Below are positions 1-7,653 of a stretch of 64,000 nucleotides of DNA, in pieces. The notes under the pieces were generated by a model. The model had not been told where the DNA came from and made no database searches. It saw nothing but the letters and a program-made list of their open reading frames with translations. Source of the DNA: Methylophaga sp. (lineage in GTDB: Bacteria > Pseudomonadota > Gammaproteobacteria > Nitrosococcales > Methylophagaceae); contig NZSL01000008.1 of assembly GCA_002696735.1 (NCBI GenBank), positions 248,001 through 312,000 on the forward strand. Direction: 5' to 3'. Position 1 is the stretch's first letter. Each line of letters begins with the position of its first letter. A program made the position numbers and the translations under genes.

Positions 1-2
1 GG

Positions 3-179
3 GTGGTGGATCTGGTTAGTGGTCAAAATGCCCACTTTGAACCAATGGTGCAAACCAGTGCCCAGGCACTTAATATGATGTTTGATCAACAGCAACGTGA
101 TTTATTCGATGATCCGAGTTTTTACGCCGAAGAAGAACAAAAGCGGATCATCAATGCTCTTCGGCAAAGCGGCTCTTGA
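3..179 (+). CDS. C-terminal 58 residues of an unrecognised protein (5' end outside window)
   Basis: An open frame enters from the left edge and stops at TGA 177-179. The visible tail ends in a charged helix-like stretch rich in Gln, Asp and Glu (around FDQQQRDLFDD and EEEQKRIINALRQ). I do not recognise the family. The stop codon lies inside the perfect inverted repeat at 176-200, which looks like the transcription end for this gene. It converges on the TonB-dependent receptor gene. Confidence 0.6.
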   Translation: MVDLVSGQNAHFEPMVQTSAQALNMMFDQQQRDLFDDPSFYAEEEQKRIINALRQSGS

Positions 180-200
180 CGCTAGGGCAGCTAGCGTCAA
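176..200. terminator. Perfect 10-bp inverted repeat between convergent genes
   Basis: TTGACGCTAG and CTAGCGTCAA pair perfectly around a five-base loop (GGCAG). The hairpin overlaps the stop codon of the upstream rightward gene and lies 28 bases beyond the end of the leftward receptor gene. There is no clean T-run on either side, so it may be a bidirectional or Rho-assisted terminator. Confidence 0.55.
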
Positions 201-227
201 GTGTAGCTATGATTTTGCTATTTGAAA

Positions 228-2312
228 TTACTTCCAGCGTAAATTCACACCGGTATAAACAAACCTGCCTGCCTGGGGGTAACCATAACTGGTGGAGTAA
301 TCCTCATCCAAAAGGTTTTCAACACCAACATAGAAGTCGGCCTTCTGATTGGCAAGCGTATATTTAAGTCGAGTATTTACTAATTCAAAACTATCGAGTT
401 TATCTCGAATAGCTGAATCCTTTCGGTTAAAGTAATTTTGTGAACCGATACGAATGATATCCCCGCTCAATTGCCATTGTGGTGTTAACTGATAGATGGC
501 CTGCAGGCTGGCTTTATGTGAAGGGCGATACTGCAGTCTTTCAGTAGTGGCATCTGATGACTTATCTTCAGCACTTAAAAAGCCTAGCCCAGCGTTAATG
601 GTTAATTTATCCGTAAACTGATATCCGCCATCAATATCAACTCCTTTAAAACGCAATTTATCACGGTTTTCAAATACATCTGTGATGTTGTCCTTTTCAA
701 TAAAATCTTTAATATCTGATTGCCAGAAGGCGATATTCAATGCACCTTTTTGCCATTGATTTTTCACACCCACTTCATAATGTTTGGCCCTTTGAAAACC
801 CAACTCACTGTTACCAGAGCCCTGCTCAAACAATTGACGGATGGTTGGAGCATCCACTTTACGTGCAATTGTTCCATAAAGGGTTGATATCTCTGTTATA
901 GGTTTAGTGAGTGAAAATTGCCCGCTGTGCGTTGACTCATCAGTATTTCCCGACTTATCTAGTTCATGTCTCGCAATACCCAGCACAGCCGTAATATCAA
1001 ATGCCAATGGCTGTGTTAACTCAGCTGCATAGGATTTTACCCTGATCGATTCATCGGAACTGGTTTGGGTAAAAGGTCGTGATGGGCAAGTTTGGGCGCC
1101 GCCACCGCCACCGCCACCGCCACCGCCACCGCCACCGCCACCGACAGAAATGGTGCATTCCAGACCAGCCTCGTCATAGCTTTCTTTACGCTGATCAAAA
1201 CTAAATGCCACTTTGGATCCGGTTGTGGGAAATACACCTGTCAGTTGGGCGTGGCTACCATGCGTTTTAGTCTGCTCTGTTCTAGCAAAAGTATTATTAG
1301 TGGTGATAGTTGAGAAAGAATTATCATCGTAACTGGCGCTGCGCTCTTCTAGTTGGTTTTCAAAAAACCATAAGCGCGTTGACCAGTTATCGGCTAGTTG
1401 ATAATCCCCTCCAAGTTGAAGAGAAAAGCCTCGCTGAGACTCAACACGCTCAAACCTGGCACGTTGAGCAAAATCGTCTCTATTGTTATCAAAGACAATC
1501 GGTGGCTTGCCGTACTGGCCTTCAAGATAGCTGGCAAACATGCCAATGGTGAGTTTTTCGGTTAAATTTCGATTATATGAAAATATCAGGTTTTCCCGTC
1601 GATCATCACTGTTACGCCGCTGGTCATTATCCTGAAAGTTATCTGCAGAAGTTTCCAGCGGCGAAGTGAAATCATTGGACAATGAAAAGCCATCACGCTC
1701 TCTCACACCATACCCAAAGAAAAAATCCTGATCGGCATCCCCATAACCAACCTGCCCATTGGCTAGCCAGAAGTCATCTGAGCCACGTTCTAGTTTGGAA
1801 CTGGCCTGAAACCCGCTCATCGCATTGCGGGTTTTAATATCCATCACACCAGCCATACCGCCATCACCATACAAAACCGATGAACTACCGATATTCAAAT
1901 CAATTTTGCCAATAGCAAAAGCCGGAATCAGACTGGGGTCAAACTGACCATCAAACGTGGAATTAAAAGGGATACCGTTCAGTAGAAGCTTGACCTGCCT
2001 AGTTCGTAATCCACGGATATCCATACGAGGAGTACCGTCACCCCCATATCTGGTATTGACTGATGGCACTAAGCGCAACGCATCTTCCAGGCTTCTCGCA
2101 CCTAACAATTCCAGATCATGCTGATCAATCAATACCTGTGAACTGTTCACCGGATTATTTTCAACCTTAATTTCAGCAAGCTCGTAGTTTTCATTTGTTA
2201 TTTCGGCAGCCATGATCTGTGCTGAAACAGGAATTATCAGTGCACTGAAAACCAACCTGGATATATTCTTTAATATATATCGGTTGACAGCATTATGATG
2301 TGAAGTGCTCAC
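228..2312 (-). CDS. TonB-dependent outer-membrane receptor with a polyglycine insert
   Basis: 694 residues. A signal peptide ends near residue 36 (after IMAA). It is followed by a plug domain (about residues 45-160; SLEDALRLVPSVNTRYGGDG, then DIRGLRTRQVKLLLNG) and a 22-strand-type barrel ending in an aromatic-rich C terminus (NLRWK). The family imports scarce ligands such as siderophores, cobalamin or metal chelates, using TonB-ExbBD energy. The start is GTG: an AAGGAG Shine-Dalgarno sits four bases before it. It is the last gene of a leftward cluster with a six-helix membrane protein, a TCKD-domain protein and a ModE-like regulator, so its ligand may be metal-related; this is inference. Odd feature: a run of 15 glycines between two cysteines in a predicted surface loop. 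No TonB or ExbB gene lies nearby. Confidence 0.9.
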   Translation of the reverse strand: MSTSHHNAVNRYILKNISRLVFSALIIPVSAQIMAAEITNENYELAEIKVENNPVNSSQVLIDQHDLELLGARSLEDALRLVPSVNTRYGGDGTPRMDIRGLRTRQVKLLLNGIPFNSTFDGQFDPSLIPAFAIGKIDLNIGSSSVLYGDGGMAGVMDIKTRNAMSGFQASSKLERGSDDFWLANGQVGYGDADQDFFFGYGVRERDGFSLSNDFTSPLETSADNFQDNDQRRNSDDRRENLIFSYNRNLTEKLTIGMFASYLEGQYGKPPIVFDNNRDDFAQRARFERVESQRGFSLQLGGDYQLADNWSTRLWFFENQLEERSASYDDNSFSTITTNNTFARTEQTKTHGSHAQLTGVFPTTGSKVAFSFDQRKESYDEAGLECTISVGGGGGGGGGGGGGGGAQTCPSRPFTQTSSDESIRVKSYAAELTQPLAFDITAVLGIARHELDKSGNTDESTHSGQFSLTKPITEISTLYGTIARKVDAPTIRQLFEQGSGNSELGFQRAKHYEVGVKNQWQKGALNIAFWQSDIKDFIEKDNITDVFENRDKLRFKGVDIDGGYQFTDKLTINAGLGFLSAEDKSSDATTERLQYRPSHKASLQAIYQLTPQWQLSGDIIRIGSQNYFNRKDSAIRDKLDSFELVNTRLKYTLANQKADFYVGVENLLDEDYSTSYGYPQAGRFVYTGVNLRWK
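1098..1142. repeat. Hexanucleotide microsatellite encoding polyglycine
   Basis: Seven perfect tandem GCCACC units (1101-1142) preceded by one GCC codon, read on the minus strand as 15 consecutive glycines (GGT/GGC alternating) in the receptor. It is flanked by Cys residues (ECTISV before, AQTC after). The unit length is a multiple of three, so slippage would change loop length without a frameshift. Confidence 0.95.
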
Positions 2313-2327
2313 AAAGTCTCCTTGAGT

Positions 2328-2888
2328 TTAGTGATTGTATTTTTGCGATGTCTTTAGCGTTCGCCAGGCCAGAAAGCCAATCAGCCCACCCACTGCACCA
2401 AAGATAAAGTGAGTCATAAAGGGATACGCCAAACCATGTCGCAATGAATCCGTTTCGACCCCTGCCCAAGTTAGAAATCCCATTTTGAACAGGGGTTTTA
2501 ACATATGAGCAAGACCAGCAGCTAAAGGCAATAACCATAATGTAATGTTGGAAACAGAAAGTTGTTTAAATGCGAGGTCAAGGACTATCCCTTGGCTCAA
2601 AACGATAATCGCAGCAGCAGGATTGTCACGTATCACTAAAGCGGCCACTAAACCACCACTTCCAGCCAATGTGGCAGAATAGTGATATGGCGAAACCAGT
2701 CGTACAAATATCAATATTGCCATTAACGTCAGTCCCTGACGACCTGGCAAATCGAGTCCGAAACGGAAGGTTTCATGCATTAGCATCGCCATTGCACCTG
2801 CGATAAAAATCCATGCATGCTGGGATTTATCTGATTGCCAGACCTCAGAACTGTTTGAGATAGCTCTTTTCAGCAACTTTCCACTCAT
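2328..2888 (-). CDS. Six-helix membrane protein, possibly a solitary ECF S-component-like transporter
   Basis: 186 residues from the chosen ATG, which has a GAGGA Shine-Dalgarno eight bases upstream; an earlier ATG at 2915 lacks one. About six hydrophobic segments are visible (starting HAWIFIAGAMAMLMH, GLTLMAILIFVRLV, ATLAGSGGLVAALVI, AAIIVLSQGIVLDLAF, LWLLPLAAGLAHML and FMTHFIFGAVGGLIGFLAW). Size and topology resemble substrate-binding S components of ECF transporters, but no EcfT or ATPase gene is present; solitary S components such as BtuM exist. The gene overlaps the end of the TCKD gene by 44 bases and ends 15 bases before the receptor start, so the three are almost certainly co-transcribed. 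A job as the inner-membrane partner of the receptor is inference. Confidence 0.7.
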   Translation of the reverse strand: MSGKLLKRAISNSSEVWQSDKSQHAWIFIAGAMAMLMHETFRFGLDLPGRQGLTLMAILIFVRLVSPYHYSATLAGSGGLVAALVIRDNPAAAIIVLSQGIVLDLAFKQLSVSNITLWLLPLAAGLAHMLKPLFKMGFLTWAGVETDSLRHGLAYPFMTHFIFGAVGGLIGFLAWRTLKTSQKYNH

Positions 2889-3600
2889 TGGGGGTTTCCT
2901 CGTCAGGTTCAACAATCAAGGTGGCTTCTCCACCCAGCCAGATAGCACGTGGCCAGCTTCCCATTGCAATTTGGATAACAGGATCGGTTAACACTTTTCC
3001 TTGCCGATCCTGTACCACTGTTATGTCGGTCAAATCCAACAAACTCGAAAGGCTTAAGGTTTGCTGAACATGATCACGCATGCCAGGCAACCACAGTAAA
3101 CGTCCATCCACTCCCGAGCCACATAGATTAACCGCTGCCAGCGCGCCAATTACACCATCCTCTGTTCCCGTCAGGCCATGGAGGATAACGTTGTATTGCC
3201 TTGCAAGATCACGGGCTTGCTGCTGAGTCACCAATCGTTGTTTACAGATAAAACCGAACTGCAGCATAGCCATGGAAAGCTGTTGCTCAGATGCAATGCA
3301 CAAACCAACATCAGCCCCCTCGGCACTCTCGTTTAAAAGATACTCAACACACAATTTTTCAATATGCCTAACGGGAGCATTGAACTGCTCAATAACCAGA
3401 CAAGCAGCACTATTATGGGAAGTAAATGGCACCAGCGGACTCATCAATAATTGATGGCGTGTTATAAATCGGCATCTACCCAATTGCTGGTTATTAATCG
3501 CAGCACCAAGTGAACGCGCATGAAAGCCGGTGCCACGGCTTTCAATATTATCTGTATCATCAATCCCGATATACCAGCGCTGTGCTTTAGTTGGTAGCAT
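2845..3600 (-). CDS. TiaS/TCKD-like domain protein (COG1571-related)
   Basis: 251 residues. The N terminus carries a motif typical of the TCKD catalytic domain of archaeal tRNA(Ile2) agmatidine synthetase: YIGIDDTDNIESRGTGFHAR, with an Asp pair and a Gly-rich turn. The OB-fold and zinc ribbon of true TiaS are absent. Bacteria make lysidine with TilS instead, so tRNA agmatinylation is not expected here. The C-terminal half has NLCGSGVDGRLLWLPGM and a strand-rich tail. It is first in the three-gene unit with the membrane protein and the receptor, behind a ModE-box-like site. The domain is a nucleotide-dependent kinase-like module, so a role in modifying or sensing a ligand is possible but unproven. 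Confidence 0.65.
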   Translation of the reverse strand: MLPTKAQRWYIGIDDTDNIESRGTGFHARSLGAAINNQQLGRCRFITRHQLLMSPLVPFTSHNSAACLVIEQFNAPVRHIEKLCVEYLLNESAEGADVGLCIASEQQLSMAMLQFGFICKQRLVTQQQARDLARQYNVILHGLTGTEDGVIGALAAVNLCGSGVDGRLLWLPGMRDHVQQTLSLSSLLDLTDITVVQDRQGKVLTDPVIQIAMGSWPRAIWLGGEATLIVEPDEETPNEWKVAEKSYLKQF

Positions 3601-3619
3601 AATCTTCCTAACCTGTTAT

Positions 3620-3643
3620 CGACGTATTCCAACATATATAACG
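3620..3643. promoter_or_regulatory. ModE-box-like operator candidate
   Basis: On the minus strand, CGTTATAT, eight bases, then ATACGTCG. The left arm is identical to the conserved CGTTATAT half-site of E. coli ModE operators and the 8-8-8 spacing is the same. The right arm matches the expected ACATAACG at only four of eight positions. It lies 20-43 bases upstream of the TCKD gene ATG, between that gene and the ModE-like regulator gene. Confidence 0.45.
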
Positions 3644-3680
3644 ATTAAGGTAAATATTTCTTTAATACTGTTTACTGAAC

Positions 3681-4028
3681 TCAGCTGCCCAGCAGCTGTG
3701 TCATTTTTTCAAGATCATCAGCAATCGAAACGTAGGCTTTCTTTTCAAGATCACGGTAAGCAGTCAAAATGGATTTCCCAAACTCGGTGACTTCAGCTCC
3801 ACCTCCATGTGAACCACCTTTTGCTGTCACCACAAGCGGTTTGGAAAAGCTCAGATTCATCGTATTCACCAGATCCCAGGCACGTTTATAAGACATTCCC
3901 ATCGCACGCCCGGCAGCAGAGATTGAACCATGCTGTAAAATGGCATCAAGCAAATCGGCTTTCCCCGGCCCCAACGCGACCGAGTCTTGGTTATGTAACC
4001 TGATTTTTATACTGACTGAATCTGACAT
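3681..4028 (-). CDS. Short ModE-like winged helix-turn-helix regulator
   Basis: 115 residues, corresponding to the DNA-binding domain of ModE only. Family marks: GPGKADLLDAILQHGSISAA, GRAMGMSYKRAWDLVNTMN (recognition helix), GGSHGGGAEVTEFGKSIL. The C-terminal molybdate-binding TOBE/Mop domains of full ModE are missing, so it cannot bind molybdate the way E. coli ModE does. It lies 80 bases upstream of the TCKD-membrane-receptor genes, in the same direction, and a ModE-box-like site sits in that gap. This suggests it controls the operon; the effector is unknown. Stand-alone ModE-like HTH proteins are common in databases and some have unrelated targets. Confidence 0.85.
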   Translation of the reverse strand: MSDSVSIKIRLHNQDSVALGPGKADLLDAILQHGSISAAGRAMGMSYKRAWDLVNTMNLSFSKPLVVTAKGGSHGGGAEVTEFGKSILTAYRDLEKKAYVSIADDLEKMTQLLGS

Positions 4029-4198
4029 GCAGCACCCTGATGAAGTAATTTTAAACAGATAAATAATAGCATTGTCGACTTACTCTCAGTTGAATAGCTG
4101 CGTTTGTATTTATCCCTTTAGCTTTAATGAAAAAACATCAAGACAAGACAAACAGGTTATTGTTTATTACCCTGAAGAACTCACTAACGGATCAACTG

Positions 4199-5110
4199 AT
4201 GGCTCATAGTCACCCACATCATCACGAAGTCGCTAATTACAATCAGGCATTTGCCATTGGCATCAGCCTGAATATTATATTTGTCATCATTGAAGCCAGT
4301 TACGGCATTCTGTCTGGATCAATGGCTTTGCTGGCAGATGCAGGGCATAACCTGAGTGATGTAGTCAGTTTATTACTCGCCTGGGGAGCCAGTATCCTGG
4401 CGAAAAAAGCTGCCACTGAAAAACGCACTTATGGATTTCGTAAAGCCACCGTGATGGCGGCATTAATCAGTTCTGTCATGCTGTTAATTGCCTTGGGTGG
4501 GATTGCCTGGGAATCGATCAACAGGATGCTGGCCCCTCAGCCAGTGCAAGGTATGACCGTTATTATTGTCGCCAGCATTGGTGTGGTCATTAATACCATC
4601 ACGGCACTGTTGTTTTTTAAAGGGCAAAAACAGGATTTGAATATTCGCGGGGCTTTCCTGCATATGGCTGCCGATGCTGCTGTCTCATTAGGCGTAGTGA
4701 TTGCCGGATTGTTTATTTTGTTTAAAGGGTGGTTATGGATTGATCCGGTGGTCAGCCTGCTCATTGTTGCTGTTATTCTGGTAGGCACCTGGCGATTATT
4801 AAATGAATCCCTCAACTATGCGATGGATGCTGTCCCAGCCAATATCGATATTAAAAAGATCCAGCATTATTTGTTAAGCTTTGAACAGGTCAGACACTTT
4901 CATGACCTGCATGTCTGGCCTTTAAGCACCAATGAAACAGCTTTGACCGTTCATCTGGTCGTTGATGAGTCCGATCTGAATACTGTCTTGCTCTATCAGT
5001 TGCAAAACCATTTGCATGATCATTTTGGGATCGTACATTCCACCATTCAAATCGAGTCAGTAATGGAAACTGAAAACTGCCTGCTAAACAGCAGTAATGA
5101 ATGCCATTAA
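4199..5110 (+). CDS. Cation diffusion facilitator, CzcD/ZitB type
   Basis: 303 residues from the chosen ATG, which gives the usual His-rich N terminus (AHSHPHHHE). An in-frame ATG at 4127 would add 24 residues, and neither start has a strong Shine-Dalgarno. Six membrane segments follow. The metal site motifs are HxxxD-like: LLADAGHNLSDVVSLLLAW in helix 2 and AFLHMAADAAVSLGVVIAG in helix 5. A cytoplasmic C-terminal domain follows (HDLHVWPLSTNETALTVHL), which dimerises and binds Zn in this family. It exports Zn2+ (also Co/Cd) in exchange for protons. It diverges from the ModE-like gene and appears to be a single-gene unit. Confidence 0.9.
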   Translation: MAHSHPHHHEVANYNQAFAIGISLNIIFVIIEASYGILSGSMALLADAGHNLSDVVSLLLAWGASILAKKAATEKRTYGFRKATVMAALISSVMLLIALGGIAWESINRMLAPQPVQGMTVIIVASIGVVINTITALLFFKGQKQDLNIRGAFLHMAADAAVSLGVVIAGLFILFKGWLWIDPVVSLLIVAVILVGTWRLLNESLNYAMDAVPANIDIKKIQHYLLSFEQVRHFHDLHVWPLSTNETALTVHLVVDESDLNTVLLYQLQNHLHDHFGIVHSTIQIESVMETENCLLNSSNECH

Positions 5111-5222
5111 CCATACTCCATCGTGAGCTCACAGAAGTAAACCAAGCCTAATTGATAGATGATTACCCTGATTTAACCTATCAATTTAAAATGTTGGCGT
5201 GTTGGATAAGCAGGAGAAACAA

Positions 5223-5774
5223 ATGAGCCAGATATTTTTTGATAATTGGGAAACCTTATTTCGCACTCTGATTATCGGAGTGCTGGCATACATCAGTCTG
5301 GTCATCTTATTACGGATTTCAGGCAGACGAACTTTATCCAAAATGAATGCGTTTGATATGGTTGTGACTGTAGCTTTGGGTTCTACTTTGGCGACTATTT
5401 TACTTAATAGAGATGTTGCATTGGCAGAGGGAGTCCTGGCGTTTGCTTTGCTGATCGGCATGCAATATCTGGTGACCTGGTCCAGTGTCAGGGTGCCTTG
5501 GGTTCGAAAAATTGTCACCGGCGAACCTGCACTGCTGGTCTATGAGGGAAACCTGTTATCGTCAGCACTGAAACGTGCACGAGTCACTGAAGATGAAATT
5601 CATTCGGCTGTACGCTCCTCGGGTAATCAAACATTCGAGCATATCAAAGCCGTGGTTTTGGAAACCGATGGTTCATTTAGTGTGGTGCAGCAAGAAGATA
5701 GCCAAGCAACTACGAGCCTGCAAGGCATCGTTGTTCCAGGTAAAGGCAAACTCGATGGATCTGACCTGCATTAA
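5223..5774 (+). CDS. DUF421 (YetF-like) membrane protein
   Basis: 183 residues. The ATG at 5223 is preceded by AGGAG at ideal spacing, so it is preferred over the ATG at 5199. Three N-terminal membrane helices (ETLFRTLIIGVLAYISLVILL and following) lead to the DUF421 signature: RISGRRTLSKMNAFDMVVTV and GSTLATILL. A soluble C-terminal domain follows (GEPALLVYEGNLLSSALKRARVT, then VVLETDGSFSVV). In YetF-type proteins this part sits outside the membrane domain; molecular function is unsettled. The gene stands alone between the CDF exporter and the cold-shock gene. Confidence 0.85.
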   Translation: MSQIFFDNWETLFRTLIIGVLAYISLVILLRISGRRTLSKMNAFDMVVTVALGSTLATILLNRDVALAEGVLAFALLIGMQYLVTWSSVRVPWVRKIVTGEPALLVYEGNLLSSALKRARVTEDEIHSAVRSSGNQTFEHIKAVVLETDGSFSVVQQEDSQATTSLQGIVVPGKGKLDGSDLH

Positions 5775-5886
5775 CCATGAATAAATTTATCAGCGATCCA
5801 TAAATCCCTTCTGGCGAACGTTATTAAACTTCCTTAAAGCGTCTGGCTTTGTTATGTTGACAAGTTATTAATTAAATTAAGATTGA

Positions 5887-6222
5887 ATGAAAATGCACGG
5901 AAAGTTAATCAAATGGAAAGATGACAGAGGTTTTGGATTCATCCTCTGTGAGCATAATCAACAGCAAGTATTTGTTCATATTTCAGCCTTCCCATCCAGC
6001 AGTCCCCGTCCCAAAGTTGGTGAACTGCTTGATTTTGACATTGAAACCACAGCCGATGGTAAAACCAGAGCCATCAATATTAGCCGTGGGGGATCAGTAA
6101 AAACGCAAACGCATGCTTCGACGATTAAACTCAGTAAAACGCCGGGTAACAAAACAAAAATTCTCAGCGGAATAATTGTGCTGTTGGTGATTGGGTTGAT
6201 CGTGGCGAGCGTAACTCAATAA
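5887..6222 (+). CDS. Cold-shock domain protein with C-terminal membrane anchor
   Basis: 111 residues. Residues 3-68 form a cold-shock OB fold with RNP1-like DRGFGFI and RNP2-like VFVHISAF, which bind single-stranded nucleic acid. After a basic linker (about residues 70-90; KTQTHASTIKLSKTPGNKTK) comes one hydrophobic helix (ILSGIIVLLVIGLIVASV) at the very C terminus. The arrangement resembles CSD-plus-membrane proteins (often CSD with DUF1294), here reduced to a single tail helix. It would tether an RNA or DNA binding domain to the inner membrane. A possible start two codons later (ATG 5893) cannot be excluded. Confidence 0.85.
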   Translation: MKMHGKLIKWKDDRGFGFILCEHNQQQVFVHISAFPSSSPRPKVGELLDFDIETTADGKTRAINISRGGSVKTQTHASTIKLSKTPGNKTKILSGIIVLLVIGLIVASVTQ

Positions 6223-6253
6223 CGCCAATGTAATCCAAATCCGATTAAATAAT

Positions 6254-6703
6254 TTAGTGCTCGTCGTATAACGCCACATATTCCCCTGAAAACTTAGCCG
6301 CCAGCTGTTGACCGGAATACAAAACTGCTGCCATGCGAATACGGGCTTTTCCTTTACGACGTAAGATTTTAAGGAACCTTGTCCAATCATTTTCATCCAC
6401 TAGCGCAGCCGTAGCAGTGAAGTCTCCGGTCATGGGTTTGAGATAGGCCATCTCGTTTCGCTGAATCACCAGTTGAGAAGCTATCCCCTCCTCCGCCAAT
6501 CGTGTATGCAATAACGACCAGGCTGATAGAATCGCCAACGTTGATGCACTGCCACCAAATACCGTTTCCTGATGGTTAATATTGGGGGCCAGCGGTGCCT
6601 GCAGAGTTAATGATTTTGCAGTCATGTTCTGCACACTTACCTGCATGGCTGCCGACAAAGGAATGTGTTTATACAGATAGCGTTCGAGTTGATTATGTGT
6701 CAT
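6254..6703 (-). CDS. YiiD C-terminal-type hotdog thioesterase
   Basis: 149 residues, the length of the stand-alone YiiD_C domain. A hotdog helix with VFGGSASTLAILSAWSLLH follows an N-terminal strand region. Later strands include SQLVIQRNEMAYLKPMTGDFTATAAL and KARIRMAAVLYS. The family is related to acyl-CoA or acyl-ACP thioesterases; the substrate is not predictable. Here the GNAT domain that is fused to it in E. coli YiiD is absent. It lies 15 bases downstream of the amidotransferase gene on the same strand, so the two are likely co-transcribed. Confidence 0.8.
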   Translation of the reverse strand: MTHNQLERYLYKHIPLSAAMQVSVQNMTAKSLTLQAPLAPNINHQETVFGGSASTLAILSAWSLLHTRLAEEGIASQLVIQRNEMAYLKPMTGDFTATAALVDENDWTRFLKILRRKGKARIRMAAVLYSGQQLAAKFSGEYVALYDEH

Positions 6704-6718
6704 ATCTATTAGTCACTA

Positions 6719-7417
6719 CTATTGTTGCTGTGCATTATCAAGGTAATCCAGTACTGAATTCATCAGCTGATTGATATTTTGATATTTTTGCAGATCGGCG
6801 GTCAGTATTTCACCTTCAGCCTGCACATAAGGTGCCGGCACCAATTCATCGGCACAGTGTTCAATAATGGCCTGAGCAGAGTCTTCGGTGGTCTCTAAAT
6901 GAAATTGCAAACCAATGACTGATTGGCCCAATTGAAATGCCTGATTATGACAGCCAAAACTTTTTGCCAGCCACAAGCTATTCTTCGGTAAATCAAAGGT
7001 TTCACCATGCCAGTGAAACACCATGGCCATTTCAGGAAAAGTGAAAGCAGCTGCATTATTGTTAGCCACCGCCTGAATTGGCCACCAGCCGATTTCTTTT
7101 TCTATATTGGGATAGACTCTGGCACCCATCGCGCTGGCGATCAGTTGTGCACCGAGACAAATTCCCAGAACAGGTTTACCAGTCTCGATAAATTGCCGGA
7201 TAAACTGCTTTTCTGCTGCTAACCATGGATACTGAGCTTCATCGTTCACGCTCATTGGCCCGCCCATCACCACCAGAAAATCCACATCATTAATATCTGG
7301 CAAATTAGCTTGTTGATAAAACCGGGTAGCATTGATTTGATAGCCATGATTTTGAAACCAGGCTTCAATACTGCCTAAACCTTCAAACGGTACATGCTGA
7401 AAATAATGTGCCTGCAT
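6719..7417 (-). CDS. Class I glutamine amidotransferase-like protein
   Basis: 232 residues with the full class I triad: nucleophile Cys in GKPVLGICLGAQLIASAMG, and His and Glu in VIGLQFHLETTEDSAQ. The oxyanion region reads VDFLVVMGGPMSVND. The family includes the GMP synthase amidotransferase domain, but there is no ATP pyrophosphatase domain, so this is a stand-alone GATase like YfeJ or gamma-glutamyl-polyamine hydrolases. The substrate is unknown. It precedes the YiiD_C-type thioesterase gene in the same direction. Confidence 0.85.
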   Translation of the reverse strand: MQAHYFQHVPFEGLGSIEAWFQNHGYQINATRFYQQANLPDINDVDFLVVMGGPMSVNDEAQYPWLAAEKQFIRQFIETGKPVLGICLGAQLIASAMGARVYPNIEKEIGWWPIQAVANNNAAAFTFPEMAMVFHWHGETFDLPKNSLWLAKSFGCHNQAFQLGQSVIGLQFHLETTEDSAQAIIEHCADELVPAPYVQAEGEILTADLQKYQNINQLMNSVLDYLDNAQQQ

Positions 7418-7653
7418 TCTGAGTCCTGAAAAATTACTGAAAAGGGCTATGACTATCCCCCGTTCTGTTTAAAGTTTGCCTGTTTGCTCAATAAATTAAG
7501 CATTGATTAATCTGGCTTAAGTCATGGCACTGTATTATCTGGTTTAATGGAAACTGATCACATCAAACAGCATTTTGGAGTATCTTGGCCGGTAGAAGCC
7601 TATTATTTCGCCTTATGTTGTTAATGATAAGTGCTTTCCGAGGGAGAATCATT

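Noticed and set aside
1098..1142. Phase-variable on/off switch at the hexamer repeat
   Set aside because: The unit is six bases, so gain or loss keeps the reading frame; only loop length can change.
1037..1313. Open frames on both strands across the hexamer repeat
   Set aside because: They are alternative-frame readings of the receptor gene and its repeat, with no start signals or family resemblance.
2845..3600. True tRNA(Ile2) agmatidine synthetase
   Set aside because: The OB-fold and zinc ribbon for tRNA binding are missing and bacteria use TilS; only the TCKD-like domain is shared.
5150..5186. Inverted repeat AATTGATAG/CTATCAATT upstream of the DUF421 gene
   Set aside because: The loop is 19 bases and the arms are AT-rich; weak as terminator or operator.
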